Shown here: positions 7,412-15,334 of the stretch, piece after piece
How the letters are laid out: each line of letters begins with the position of its first letter
Position numbering within the stretch: the stretch's first letter is position 1
Position numbers and translations under genes: made by a program
The notes under the pieces: generated by a model
Told to the model about the DNA's origin: nothing
The model's input: only the letters and a program-made list of their open reading frames with translations
Database searches by the model: none
Origin: a virus
Strand: one strand, 5' to 3'
Virus record (IMG/VR): IMGVR_UViG_3300042292_000237
Span: 1-35,660 of that record
Length of the DNA: 35,660 nucleotides

Positions 7412-8820
7412 TATGCTTTGCCTGCTTGACCAGTTTTGCCAACGCTTGATGTATTGCCACCGCCGCCAGTATCTTGTGGCGAACTGCCTGCAATCGTTGT
7501 TGTTGGTTTACCTGTGTCTTTTAATGCGTTTGCGCCTTCTATTTCAGCCCTGCCAAGATATGCACGCGCTTCATTAGGCGTTAATATACCGTTATTGACA
7601 CCAGCCACCACATAATTCATTTGGTCAAGCGGTGCGCCGCTTAAAAATGATTCTGTTTGAAATTCAACGCATAAGTTTGGATAACCTTGCAATAAACTTT
7701 GTTTCAGTTTTTGCTGAATGTTTACCAACATTGGGAAAATGGTTGATTTATAGAATTCATCAAGCATTGTTTGGCTATTGTTAAATTTGCCATCTTCAAT
7801 AGATAACATTGCAACTGGAACACCAAATAAACCGCATATACGCTTCATTGTTTGCATTTTAAGATTGGCACAATCAGCGTCTTGCAAATTAAGCATATCA
7901 ATTGGCAAATATTTCATGCCATTATCAAGCAACATGGATTGACCAGGCTTACTTAAATCTGTTGGGCGTGAACCCGTCATGCTTGACCATGCTTCTTTAA
8001 GCCTTGCCGCAATTTCCTTATATTTTGTATCAGGAATTACTTGGTCTGTAACAAACATTCCACTTGGCTTAGCGCCATTGGTCATTATAAAGTTTGCATA
8101 AAGGTCAATATCTTGGTCAAGCGACACTAATTCAACCGCTAAAATGCCTTTGTTAAAACCTGCTGAACCTTGCCATGCCGCTTCTTTTAAATGAATAACT
8201 TGATGCGCTTGCAATGGTGCATCTTTACTAAAACCGTATGATGGTGTTGAAAGCCTATATGTTGGATAACGGGTTGGCGTTATGGTTGCGCTAATAAGCG
8301 TGCTATCTAATACATACATTTCCAATGGTGTTTGTTGGCTGTTTTCTTGGTCTTTGCGCCATAAAACAGTAAACACTTCGCCGGATAAATCAAGCCACAT
8401 ACAGAATTGATACCAAAATTCATATTGGCTTTGGAAATGATTGGGTGCTTGCAATAAGGCTAGAACAGATTTCGCTTTGGCTTTATCGCGTGCTGAAACT
8501 TTATCGCTTAAACAAGCATCAACTAATGAACCATCATCGGTTGTTGCCATAATTTTAATGGGTAATTGTGCAAGTGCGCGTGCTTTAACGCCAACGCAAG
8601 ACATAATTGTTGAATTTCGGCTTAAAACCGACATATCCACCAAGCGACCTGCTTCATTGGCACTTGATGTTGTTACATATAATAATTGGCTGGATGATGC
8701 GTATTGTTTTGCACCAGCATTGCGGATAATGTTATTACCAAGGGCGGTTTGCCCAAAAAGCGTATTGCTTTCTTTGGCGTTTGTCTGCGATTTTCTTTTG
8801 AATATATCTAGAATAGCCAT
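7411..8820 (-). CDS. Portal protein (HK97 family)
   Basis: This 469-residue protein forms the dodecameric ring at the packaging vertex. It begins MAILDIFKRK and has the HK97 portal pattern: SVLSRNSTIMSCVGVKARALAQLPIKI near the N-terminus, a long helical stem, KMQTMKRICGLFGVPVAMLS around the crown, and GILTPNEARAYLGRAEIEG late, all typical. The C-terminal tail is Gly/Thr/Ser-rich and disordered. Length matches the family. It lies nine bases after the large terminase stop. The order terminase, portal, protease, capsid is canonical. Confidence 0.92.
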   Translation of the reverse strand: MAILDIFKRKSQTNAKESNTLFGQTALGNNIIRNAGAKQYASSSQLLYVTTSSANEAGRLVDMSVLSRNSTIMSCVGVKARALAQLPIKIMATTDDGSLVDACLSDKVSARDKAKAKSVLALLQAPNHFQSQYEFWYQFCMWLDLSGEVFTVLWRKDQENSQQTPLEMYVLDSTLISATITPTRYPTYRLSTPSYGFSKDAPLQAHQVIHLKEAAWQGSAGFNKGILAVELVSLDQDIDLYANFIMTNGAKPSGMFVTDQVIPDTKYKEIAARLKEAWSSMTGSRPTDLSKPGQSMLLDNGMKYLPIDMLNLQDADCANLKMQTMKRICGLFGVPVAMLSIEDGKFNNSQTMLDEFYKSTIFPMLVNIQQKLKQSLLQGYPNLCVEFQTESFLSGAPLDQMNYVVAGVNNGILTPNEARAYLGRAEIEGANALKDTGKPTTTIAGSSPQDTGGGGNTSSVGKTGQAGKA

Positions 8821-8829
8821 GTTAATCCC

Positions 8830-10488
8830 TTATAAACTACGAAAACCGTATGAAGATGAAGCCAAGGGATTATCAAGTGAACAGTGCATTGCGATAATCA
8901 GGGCAATAATGCCATCAACCTTTGCTGATTTATCCGCTTCGTTCTTACGCACCTTGATATTCCCGTTTACATCTTCATAAACTTCGCAGTTGCCTAACTG
9001 CCAACCTACAAATGGGTTGCCATCGTGTCTTATGAATTGCGACATTACCAGTTTTTCTATGTGCTTGGATGGGTTACTTAAAACCGCCATTCCTTGCCCA
9101 ACCTTTTTGACTGGTATGCCAGCATCGTGTAAACGCGCAATTAAAGATGCGGCGTTATAAGCATCATAGCCAACTTCTTTAACATTGTAAAGTGTCGCTT
9201 GACTTTTTATATAATCGCTTATTTCGCGGTCATCCATTACATTGCCTTGGGTAATATGCAATATGCCAGAACGAACGGCTTGGTCAAACACATCGCGGTA
9301 ATGTGTAGGCACTAATGCTAATCCATCTTCAGGCAAGAAAAATTTAAATTCTGCATGGTAATCTTCATTGCTGTATCGTTTAAGCGTGCAAACAGCGTTT
9401 AAATCGCGTGTGGCGGCAAGGTCAAAGCCTATAAATACCGATTCAGGCTCGCCTTTGTTTTCACCAATGCTATTATCCCAATATTGCCTATCAAGCCATG
9501 CGCTATTAGCAGATACATAAACATTAAGTGTTTTGCATAAGAATTCATTTAATGCGGCAGGTTTTAATTTTGCTTGTTCGCATCTTTCAGCAATAGCGTC
9601 TTGATAAATGCTAATTCCGTGCATGGGATTTGCTTTTGCCCATGTTGTTGGGTCACGCCAATCATCTTGTGGGTCAAGCCCATATAATAATCCAAACCAA
9701 TGTGGGTTGTCTGACGCATCGCCATGCAACATTGCTTCAAACATTTGCATATCTTCATAAAACTTTGTATCTTTTGTAAAACTGGCAGTTGTAATATAAA
9801 TTCTAAGTGGATTGCGACGCGCAACCATACCTGAATGAATAACCTCAATGCTGTTCCTATCTATAATCTGTGCGGCTTCATCTACTATGGCGCAACTGGC
9901 GTTTTTCCCATCGCCCGATTTTTTATTATCGCGTGATAGGGCTTTAAACATAGATTGCAAATCATTGGTTTTTTTAATTTCATATTTGCTAACATCAAAT
10001 ACATTTTTAACTTCAGATGGCATGTTTTCAACAAAACCTTTTGCGGCATCAAAAACAATAGTTGCCTGTTCGCGATTGGTAGCCAATGTAAATACTTCAG
10101 CACCGGCTTCGCCAAATTGCAATTCATAAAGGCTAATTCCTGCGGTGAATGTTGATTTACCTGCTTTGCGTGGAATAAAAATTATTACATCTGTTACCAT
10201 GCGTTTTTCATGGTCTTTTTTACTGCGGAAACCATAAATGGCGCAAATGGCAAAAATTTGGAAAGGTTCAAGAATTAAAGGTTTGCCTGCATCGGCGCCC
10301 TTGGTGTGTTTTAGCGTGCCAAAAAATTCCAGCACATGTTCTACATATTCGGCAACAAATTCATATTGCCATTGTTTATCTTCAAGTTGGTTTAAAAATC
10401 GTTGGCAAGTTAATTTAACATTATTGCAAACAATAATATTTCCTTTAACTACATCTATTGCATAAAAAATTCCATCTTCTAATTTCAT
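8830..10488 (-). CDS. terL: Terminase large subunit
   Basis: This 552-residue packaging motor has both terminase domains. The ATPase has a Walker A-like PRKAGKS (106-112), Walker B CAIVDEA (199-205) with the catalytic acid, and a coupling motif YITTASF (about 231). The nuclease has Asp356 in FIGFDLAATRDLNAV, a second Asp in VKEVGYDAYNAASL, and a third in KVDGIIALIIAMHC. It fits the Terminase_1 family used with HK97-type portals, often in cos-packaging phages. The ATG overlaps the small-subunit stop by four bases (ATGA). Confidence 0.94.
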   Translation of the reverse strand: MKLEDGIFYAIDVVKGNIIVCNNVKLTCQRFLNQLEDKQWQYEFVAEYVEHVLEFFGTLKHTKGADAGKPLILEPFQIFAICAIYGFRSKKDHEKRMVTDVIIFIPRKAGKSTFTAGISLYELQFGEAGAEVFTLATNREQATIVFDAAKGFVENMPSEVKNVFDVSKYEIKKTNDLQSMFKALSRDNKKSGDGKNASCAIVDEAAQIIDRNSIEVIHSGMVARRNPLRIYITTASFTKDTKFYEDMQMFEAMLHGDASDNPHWFGLLYGLDPQDDWRDPTTWAKANPMHGISIYQDAIAERCEQAKLKPAALNEFLCKTLNVYVSANSAWLDRQYWDNSIGENKGEPESVFIGFDLAATRDLNAVCTLKRYSNEDYHAEFKFFLPEDGLALVPTHYRDVFDQAVRSGILHITQGNVMDDREISDYIKSQATLYNVKEVGYDAYNAASLIARLHDAGIPVKKVGQGMAVLSNPSKHIEKLVMSQFIRHDGNPFVGWQLGNCEVYEDVNGNIKVRKNEADKSAKVDGIIALIIAMHCSLDNPLASSSYGFRSL

Positions 10489-10961
10489 TTTTTGGTAACT
10501 TTAACGCCAGACAATAAACTTCCATAAGTTGTATCGCTTATAGTGCCTTTTCTATCAAACTGGCTTTTAGGTGTTAAGCCCAATTCATTCATTAATACCA
10601 CAATCTTATTAAGCGAATCTTTCATCACGCTAACATAAGGGTTTGCGCCCATTGTTTTACCATTATTAAATGTTGTAACAATACCATTTGTTTTAATACC
10701 TTTTTTGCAACGAATATACATAGACATTTGGTCAGCCAGCATTTGTAAAATATGCCGATGTTGTTCTGCGCCTATTGAATATGTTTCCCATAGAAAATCT
10801 GATGTTTCTTTAATAAATCTTTTTTCATCCCAAGCATCAGGACTATCAATCCATTCTGAAAATGGTATTCTTTTACGAACATTTTCAGGCAATATTGAAC
10901 CTTGATTTAATCCTTTAGTGCCGCGAACAATATGCAATTCTGGTGGCAATTTATTTGACAT
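10485..10961 (-). CDS. terS: Terminase small subunit (P27-like)
   Basis: This protein recognises phage DNA for packaging. I choose the ATG at 10961-10959 with a GGAA site eight bases upstream; the longer frame to 10973 would use TTG. From here it is 158 residues, beginning MSNKLPPELHIVRGTKG and then ENVRKRIPFSEWIDSPDAWD, the opening of P27-type small subunits. A helical middle part and a basic tail (GVKVTKK) follow. It overlaps the large subunit by four bases and the ABC-GNAT gene before it by eleven, so all are translationally linked. Confidence 0.8.
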   Translation of the reverse strand: MSNKLPPELHIVRGTKGLNQGSILPENVRKRIPFSEWIDSPDAWDEKRFIKETSDFLWETYSIGAEQHRHILQMLADQMSMYIRCKKGIKTNGIVTTFNNGKTMGANPYVSVMKDSLNKIVVLMNELGLTPKSQFDRKGTISDTTYGSLLSGVKVTKK

Positions 10962-12108
10962 TATTATTTCCAATGTATTTAAAAGAATAAGTTTTTACAT
11001 TTAATCTAAACCCAAAAGAATTTTCGTTACTTTCACTATTTATTCTAGTAAATTTAGATTTACCTCTTTTCATATTTCCGCCAACGGTTACTTTATGTTT
11101 TCTTTCAACAGCATTTAATTTCCAATTTTTATCCTTGTTTAATGAATTAAAAACTGGCGCACTAGAAAATTTACCCATAACTTCATAATTTTTATTTTTA
11201 ATAATTTCTGAACATATATTTAAAAAATGAACACCTAAACCAAATCCACAATAATCCGGATGTATAACCAATCTATTAAAATGTAATATTAATTTTGCAT
11301 TTGGTCTTTTAGGAACATAATTTGAAAAAGCCAAAAATCCAATTTCATTCATTCCATCATATAATGCAAAATAATAGGCTTTTCCACCAGCCAATCTATC
11401 GCTTAAATAGTGATACTTGCTAAAATAAGCCCATGAACTTCTGTTTGTTTCTTTAATTGTAAATTGTAATTGTTCTGTTCGTTTATAAGTTTGCCAAAGC
11501 GACCTCCTATTTTCATAGGTTTGTTTATTAGCATCAATAATCCAATCAGGATTTAACCATTCAATTACATCGTAATGGCATGATAATAAAATTATTTTTG
11601 TATCTATTTTTCTTGCGTGTTTTTGTATGCAATGCGACATTACTTTTGCAATGGTTCTATCAACAACAGATGTCCATTCATCAATAATAATTATTTGTTT
11701 ATCCATTCTCGCCATTTGCAATGCACATTCAGCACGCGCCCTTTGCCCATTGCTTAATGTTTGGGCTGGTCTTATCCAGCATGGCACACTTGTTAATCCA
11801 ACACCGCAAAGCATTGCGGCACATTCGTCATAACTATATTTATCAGGAAATTGTTCTATAACAGGAATTTTTGGATTTAAAATTTCATCAAAACAATCAT
11901 CCCCCCATATATGTTTTGCCAATGTTGTTTTACCGCTACCCGATGCGCCAACAATTAAACCAATATTAAATTTAGTTTCTATATCTGCTGAAACATTAAA
12001 TTCATGTATTGATTTTTTTTCTGCATCAATATCTAAACTATTAGCGGCTTTAACACATTTGAATGATGTTGAAACAGGCGAAATTAGTTTTAACTTAAAA
12101 TTTTGCAT
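10951..12108 (-). CDS. ABC-type ATPase fused to a GNAT/Mom-like domain
   Basis: This 385-residue protein has two parts. Residues about 45-205 are an ABC ATPase without membrane segments: Walker A GASGSGKT (54-61), signature LSNGQRARAE (118-127), Walker B IIIIDEW (139-145) and H-loop His178. Residues about 215-345 resemble a GNAT acyltransferase, with the acyl-CoA-binding-like RLVIHPDYCGFGLG (279-292). The KYHYLS segment (231-236) recalls the His-Tyr-containing region of Mom-like DNA modification enzymes. It overlaps the ParB-like gene by 19 bases and the small terminase by 11. A role in DNA modification or protection coupled to packaging is an inference; a protein-modifying role is also possible. 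The ATG at 12108 follows AGAGG. Confidence 0.75.
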   Translation of the reverse strand: MQNFKLKLISPVSTSFKCVKAANSLDIDAEKKSIHEFNVSADIETKFNIGLIVGASGSGKTTLAKHIWGDDCFDEILNPKIPVIEQFPDKYSYDECAAMLCGVGLTSVPCWIRPAQTLSNGQRARAECALQMARMDKQIIIIDEWTSVVDRTIAKVMSHCIQKHARKIDTKIILLSCHYDVIEWLNPDWIIDANKQTYENRRSLWQTYKRTEQLQFTIKETNRSSWAYFSKYHYLSDRLAGGKAYYFALYDGMNEIGFLAFSNYVPKRPNAKLILHFNRLVIHPDYCGFGLGVHFLNICSEIIKNKNYEVMGKFSSAPVFNSLNKDKNWKLNAVERKHKVTVGGNMKRGKSKFTRINSESNENSFGFRLNVKTYSFKYIGNNNVK

Positions 12109-12635
12109 TGGAAACCTCTATTTTGCATTTCTTCAAAAATTAATTCCAATTCCCTTTCATCAACACATTCAATCATTAATAAGTTTTTAGATTCATTAAT
12201 TACTGAATTTTCATCTTTCATTTCATCGTCATTTTCAAATTCAAATTCTTTTAATTCATCTTTGCTAAAACCAAGCAAATCAACATTAAATCCAAATTCT
12301 TTTAAATCTGTTATTTCAATCCCAAGCAATTCATTATCCCAACCTGAATTTAATGCCAATTTATTGTCGGCAATAATGTAGGCTTTCTTTTGCATTTCGG
12401 TTAAACCATCAAGTTGAATGGTGGGCACTTCTTTTTCACCAAGCAATCGGGCGGCTTGCAACCTGCCATGCCCAGCAATGATTCCGTTTTCGCCATCAAG
12501 CAATAAGGGATTAGTCCAACCAAACTCTTTTATGCTTGACGCAATTTGTTGCACTTGGTCAAAACTATGTGTCCGACTATTGTTAATGTATGGGATTAAT
12601 TCATCAATTTTTTTATATTCTATTTTTAATTTCAT
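12090..12635 (-). CDS. ParB/sulfiredoxin-domain protein
   Basis: This 181-residue protein has a ParB N-terminal-type domain (residues 1-95) with the hallmark GIIAGHGRLQAARLLG (51-66) followed by NKLALNSGWD, as in phage ParB-like proteins usually attached to DNA methylases. Here no methylase domain follows. Instead there is an acidic linker and a small C-terminal module (LLMIECVDERELELIFEEM) also seen at the ends of such fusions. The domain may hydrolyse nucleotides or bind DNA. It overlaps the ABC-GNAT gene by 19 bases, so they probably act together. AAGGAAAAGATA precedes the ATG. Confidence 0.82.
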   Translation of the reverse strand: MKLKIEYKKIDELIPYINNSRTHSFDQVQQIASSIKEFGWTNPLLLDGENGIIAGHGRLQAARLLGEKEVPTIQLDGLTEMQKKAYIIADNKLALNSGWDNELLGIEITDLKEFGFNVDLLGFSKDELKEFEFENDDEMKDENSVINESKNLLMIECVDERELELIFEEMQNRGFQCKILS

Positions 12636-12741
12636 TATCTTTTCCTTTTTTGTTTAGACTACCTACCTTCCGAACTCCATTTGCACAAAATTGGGTGCGC
12701 AATTGCTTGCTAAGCATCTTATAAAATTTTAAGTTATTCAT
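12613..12741 (-). CDS. Short basic peptide (42 aa), tentative
   Basis: This ATG frame starts eight bases inside the end of the winged-helix gene and ends inside the ParB gene start, filling an otherwise empty 98-base gap. The product begins MNNLKFYKMLSKQLRTQF and is rich in Lys and Arg. A GGGCAATAA site precedes the ATG. Overlap style fits this operon, but the peptide is short and unrecognised, and the stretch could equally be untranslated leader for the ParB gene. Confidence 0.35.
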   Translation of the reverse strand: MNNLKFYKMLSKQLRTQFCANGVRKVGSLNKKGKDNEIKNRI

Positions 12742-13165
12742 TTATTGCCCATTTTTTTGCATTATTTGACATAAAGCCTTGATGCACTCTGCCTGCGCGT
12801 GGAATGATGTTTGTATAACCTAATTTAATCATAAGCGTTATATCCATATCAGGCACATCGGGTAATGGTTCTTCAGGTTGTTCTATGTTCCTTGCAGGGT
12901 CGCGGTATCGCCATACATAAGGTTTATCGCTTATGGTTGTATAACCACATGACCATTGCCCATTATATTTTGCCACCCGTTCATGTTTAGATATATAGCC
13001 ATCTTCAACTAAATTAAGCAAATGAATATTAATGCCTTGGCATGGTATGTTTAAGCGTTCTGCTATTTGTCTGATAGTTAATATATCGTAATGGCACGCA
13101 TCAATTATTGCTTGACGGGTATGTGTTGATTTTTCTATTCTAACTTTACTGCGTGCCTTGCCCAT
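12734..13165 (-). CDS. Winged-helix DNA-binding protein
   Basis: This 143-residue protein has an N-terminal winged helix-turn-helix: ILTIRQIAERLNIPCQGINIHLLNLVEDGYI at about residues 28-58 reads as helix, turn, recognition helix and wing, in the style of transcription factors that sense promoter DNA. The rest, with a Pro/Glu-rich linker (about 90-105) and a C-terminal TNIIPRAGRVHQGFM, is unfamiliar. It is the only clear sequence-specific regulator candidate in the genome and may time late leftward genes. It begins six bases after the HNH gene stops. Confidence 0.6.
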   Translation of the reverse strand: MGKARSKVRIEKSTHTRQAIIDACHYDILTIRQIAERLNIPCQGINIHLLNLVEDGYISKHERVAKYNGQWSCGYTTISDKPYVWRYRDPARNIEQPEEPLPDVPDMDITLMIKLGYTNIIPRAGRVHQGFMSNNAKKWAINE

Positions 13166-13171
13166 TATGTT

Positions 13172-13585
13172 TTATCCTATTGTCCTATTATAATCAGCAT
13201 CGGTATATGTATGCACCCCATCTGCTGTGTAATACAAATATTGCCCATGCGATTCCATTTGTGTCTTTAATGTATGGCACGATTGGCACAATGATTGGAA
13301 CAGGTTGCGCTTAAACTTATCATTGTTTTGCCTATGTGGAAACACATGGTCTATATGTTCCGCTTGCACCACCTTACCTGCACATAAACATCCAGCACAT
13401 AATGGCTGTTGGCTTAATTGTGCCGCCCTTTGTCTTTTCCATGCGGCTGTTGAATATAGTTTGCTATTAGCCTTACCCTTTTCGGTTATGCCGCCACCAT
13501 GTTCAACACAAAAGCAAGACCGCGTTGTTTTAGGGTTATTGCATCCTAATTCGCGGCACTTATTATTTTTTGGAACTGTCGGCAA
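13172..13585 (-). CDS. HNH endonuclease
   Basis: This 137-residue protein has an HNH motif with zinc-binding cysteines: CAGCLCAG, then AEHIDHVFPHRQ (catalytic His pair), an Asn in KRNLF, and SLCQSCHTLKT. Small HNH enzymes near terminase genes are needed for cos cleavage in HK97-like phages, which suggests cohesive ends. Here it is separated from the terminase by the winged-helix, ParB and ABC-GNAT genes. The N-terminus has its own Cys cluster (CRELGCNNP, CFCVEH). The only start in frame is TTG at 13585-13583, inside the previous gene by 23 bases, so translation is probably coupled. Confidence 0.85.
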   Translation of the reverse strand: MPTVPKNNKCRELGCNNPKTTRSCFCVEHGGGITEKGKANSKLYSTAAWKRQRAAQLSQQPLCAGCLCAGKVVQAEHIDHVFPHRQNNDKFKRNLFQSLCQSCHTLKTQMESHGQYLYYTADGVHTYTDADYNRTIG

Positions 13586-13757
13586 TTGGGTTTAATTTGG
13601 CTAATACTAATAATACTGTTTGTTCAACTGAACCGTCTTTAGCATCGGCTAATGCTTTTGCTACATCGGCAGGGTCTAATTTATAACGCTGTGCATCTTC
13701 AACAATGCTACGGTTAGTGCTAACAAGTTGCTTTATTGCGGCTTGAACTTCTTTCAT
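13563..13757 (-). CDS. Small helical hypothetical protein
   Basis: This 64-residue protein is helical, with an AQRYKLDPADVAKALADAKDG segment and an Ala/Leu-rich C-terminus. It overlaps the HNH gene by 23 bases and follows an AGGGGA ribosome site. Position next to HNH and terminase functions suggests a packaging or nuclease partner, but I recognise no family. Confidence 0.65.
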   Translation of the reverse strand: MKEVQAAIKQLVSTNRSIVEDAQRYKLDPADVAKALADAKDGSVEQTVLLVLAKLNPIADSSKK

Positions 13758-13767
13758 GATATTCCCC

Positions 13768-14154
13768 TTACTTTAAAAATGTTAATTTATATATTGTGCT
13801 GTTGATTAAATTTAAAATGCTATCCACTTCATTTTGCAATTCGCTGTCATTACCAATTACTGAACGATTAAGCGTTACATAAACTGACAATGCCTGTAAT
13901 TCTAATAAGCCTGTGTCGGCTGGTTTAATATATTCAACAGGGTATTGCACAATGCCATGCTTGCCTTGATAGGATTCAATTAAGCCATCGGTTAATTCAA
14001 CCACTTCATCATAAAATGAATTTAATGCTTGGTGTTCGCTGTAACTGCGTGATTGCAAGTGCAATATGTGTGTGTTGGTTGCCGAGTGCAATAGCGTTAA
14101 AAAGAACGCACCAACAGTTAATTGCGCTTCGTTAATAGTAAATGTCTGTTTCAT
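13768..14154 (-). CDS. DUF5856 family protein
   Basis: This 128-residue all-helical protein matches the DUF5856 pattern of many phages: LLHSATNTHILHLQSRSYSEHQALNSFYDEVVELTDGLIESYQGK at about residues 21-65, with conserved His and Glu residues that in this family look like a four-helix, possibly metal-binding (Dps-like) bundle. The function is not established. The ATG overlaps the stop of the Ref-like gene by four bases. It is intact and of normal length. Confidence 0.7.
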   Translation of the reverse strand: MKQTFTINEAQLTVGAFFLTLLHSATNTHILHLQSRSYSEHQALNSFYDEVVELTDGLIESYQGKHGIVQYPVEYIKPADTGLLELQALSVYVTLNRSVIGNDSELQNEVDSILNLINSTIYKLTFLK

Positions 14155-14441
14155 ATTTCGCCCCTTAAAATCTTTGTGGTGTGTTCAAGCAATTCGGTTT
14201 CCGTTCCATACTTGACTTCAAATGCCGTTTTTCCCGAATGGAATGCCACAGCGTAACCGCCATTTGTATGATGTAACGGGCATAAGGGTATTGCCAATAA
14301 ATAATGCGACCTTTGTGCCATGCCTACACCATGCCTAATGTGATGTATGTGTGGCATTGTATAACCGAACCCCTCGCGTTGGCAAACTATACATCCAATC
14401 TGACTTAACTTATCGTAATGCTGGCGTTCTGCTTTTGTCAT
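14151..14441 (-). CDS. Ref-like HNH recombination nuclease
   Basis: This 96-residue protein resembles the Ref family (phage P1 recombination enhancement function), RecA-directed HNH nucleases. It shows CIVCQREG (Cys17, Cys20), HIHHIRHGVG, then IPLCPLHHTNGGYAVAFHSG and a C-terminal YGTETELLEHT, the usual order. It lacks the long N-terminal arm of P1 Ref, as many phage relatives do. It lies one base from the NinB-like gene stop and overlaps the DUF5856 start, within the replication/recombination part of the leftward operon. Confidence 0.72.
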   Translation of the reverse strand: MTKAERQHYDKLSQIGCIVCQREGFGYTMPHIHHIRHGVGMAQRSHYLLAIPLCPLHHTNGGYAVAFHSGKTAFEVKYGTETELLEHTTKILRGEI

Positions 14442-14747
14442 TTAATCTTGCAACCATATATTGTGTTCAGCCGCCCATCGTTCTACGCGTGCCATAAAAT
14501 CATTCAATTCAGCAACATTGCAATCAGCCGTTGATTTTAATTCGGTTATGACTTTGCCATTTGATGCCCTGTATTCATTATAGCCAAGGTATCTATCCTT
14601 GAACATTACTTTCCACCAATGGTGGTTATGGTAAAGCCCATCTGCGGCTGGCACATTGGCGGCAATTTCGGTAAACAATAAATGCAATCGGTTATTTTGC
14701 GGTAATGACCGTTTAGGTTCTTGACCGCATTCTTTACATTTTGCCAT
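14442..14747 (-). CDS. NinB-like recombination protein
   Basis: This 101-residue protein resembles lambda NinB (Orf), a single-strand-binding recombination mediator. RSLPQNNRLHLLFTEIA near residue 13, then WWKVMFKDRYLG, and a C-terminal LNDFMARVERWAAEHNIWL agree with that family. An N-terminal CKECGQ pair precedes the domain, as in some phage relatives. It may load annealing proteins onto SSB-coated DNA and would complement the Sak/YqaJ pair on the other strand. Start and stop are tight against neighbours. Confidence 0.68.
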   Translation of the reverse strand: MAKCKECGQEPKRSLPQNNRLHLLFTEIAANVPAADGLYHNHHWWKVMFKDRYLGYNEYRASNGKVITELKSTADCNVAELNDFMARVERWAAEHNIWLQD

Positions 14748-14916
14748 TGTTTATTTCCTGTGCTTTAGCCTTTGCATCATTGGCGCTGTCAAAATAACCA
14801 TAATTAGTGTTTTTATTTGAAAGCCCATATTTAACGGTTCCATCCGCTTTATAATATTTAGCAATAAACCAATTATCGGATTTAATGCAATAATTATCTA
14901 ATTTAAGCCATTTCAT
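14734..14916 (-). CDS. Small hypothetical protein (60 aa)
   Basis: I start this at the ATG at 14916 because an AGGAAG site precedes it by nine bases; an upstream ATG at 14937 would add seven residues. The product, MKWLKLDNYCIKSDNWFIAK onward, has strand-like YGLSNKNTNYGYFDSANDAK and a helical end with an Ala/Lys pattern. Similar short phage proteins exist but no function is known. It overlaps both neighbours by 14 bases, consistent with a coupled operon. Confidence 0.6.
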   Translation of the reverse strand: MKWLKLDNYCIKSDNWFIAKYYKADGTVKYGLSNKNTNYGYFDSANDAKAKAQEINNGKM

Positions 14917-15325
14917 ATTGCATGGCTTCCTGTGCATATTTCAAACTAATTTCTGGAAAATTTTGTGGATTAGCAATAATGCGCTTTGCCCATGCTTTAT
15001 GGTCTGTTTTTGGTTTAAGTTTTTTAGCAACAAACTTTGTTAATTCTTCAACATGTTTTTTATTTTCTTCATAATTAACTGGCGATGGCAATGCAAAGTA
15101 AACTTCTTCCCTTGGCTTGCATAAAGCAATAATATCGGCAGGCTGTGGCAATTTGTTTGGTGTATCAGTCCAAATATCAAATGCTTTGCCAACAATGCTA
15201 AATTCAAAGCGTTCTAATTTATGCCACCATATACGCAACATTTCTTTTTCGGGTGCGCTTTTGTTATATATGGCAAATACCGCATTAACCATATCTGCAA
15301 ACGGTCTTTTATCTGTATCAATCAT
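14903..15325 (-). CDS. Probable replicative helicase loader/inhibitor (G39P-like)
   Basis: This 140-residue protein has a helical N-terminal domain: FADMVNAVFAIYNKSAPEKEMLRIWWHKLERF, then AFDIWTDTPNKLPQPADI, similar to the helicase loader-inhibitor type of SPP1 G39P. These bring DnaB-type helicases to the origin. The C-terminal half is Lys-rich and probably flexible. It follows the O-like gene directly, the place of lambda P. As no phage helicase is seen, it would recruit the host helicase. Similarity is at the pattern level, so confidence is moderate. Confidence 0.6.
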   Translation of the reverse strand: MIDTDKRPFADMVNAVFAIYNKSAPEKEMLRIWWHKLERFEFSIVGKAFDIWTDTPNKLPQPADIIALCKPREEVYFALPSPVNYEENKKHVEELTKFVAKKLKPKTDHKAWAKRIIANPQNFPEISLKYAQEAMQYEMA

Positions 15326-15334
15326 ATAGTTTCC

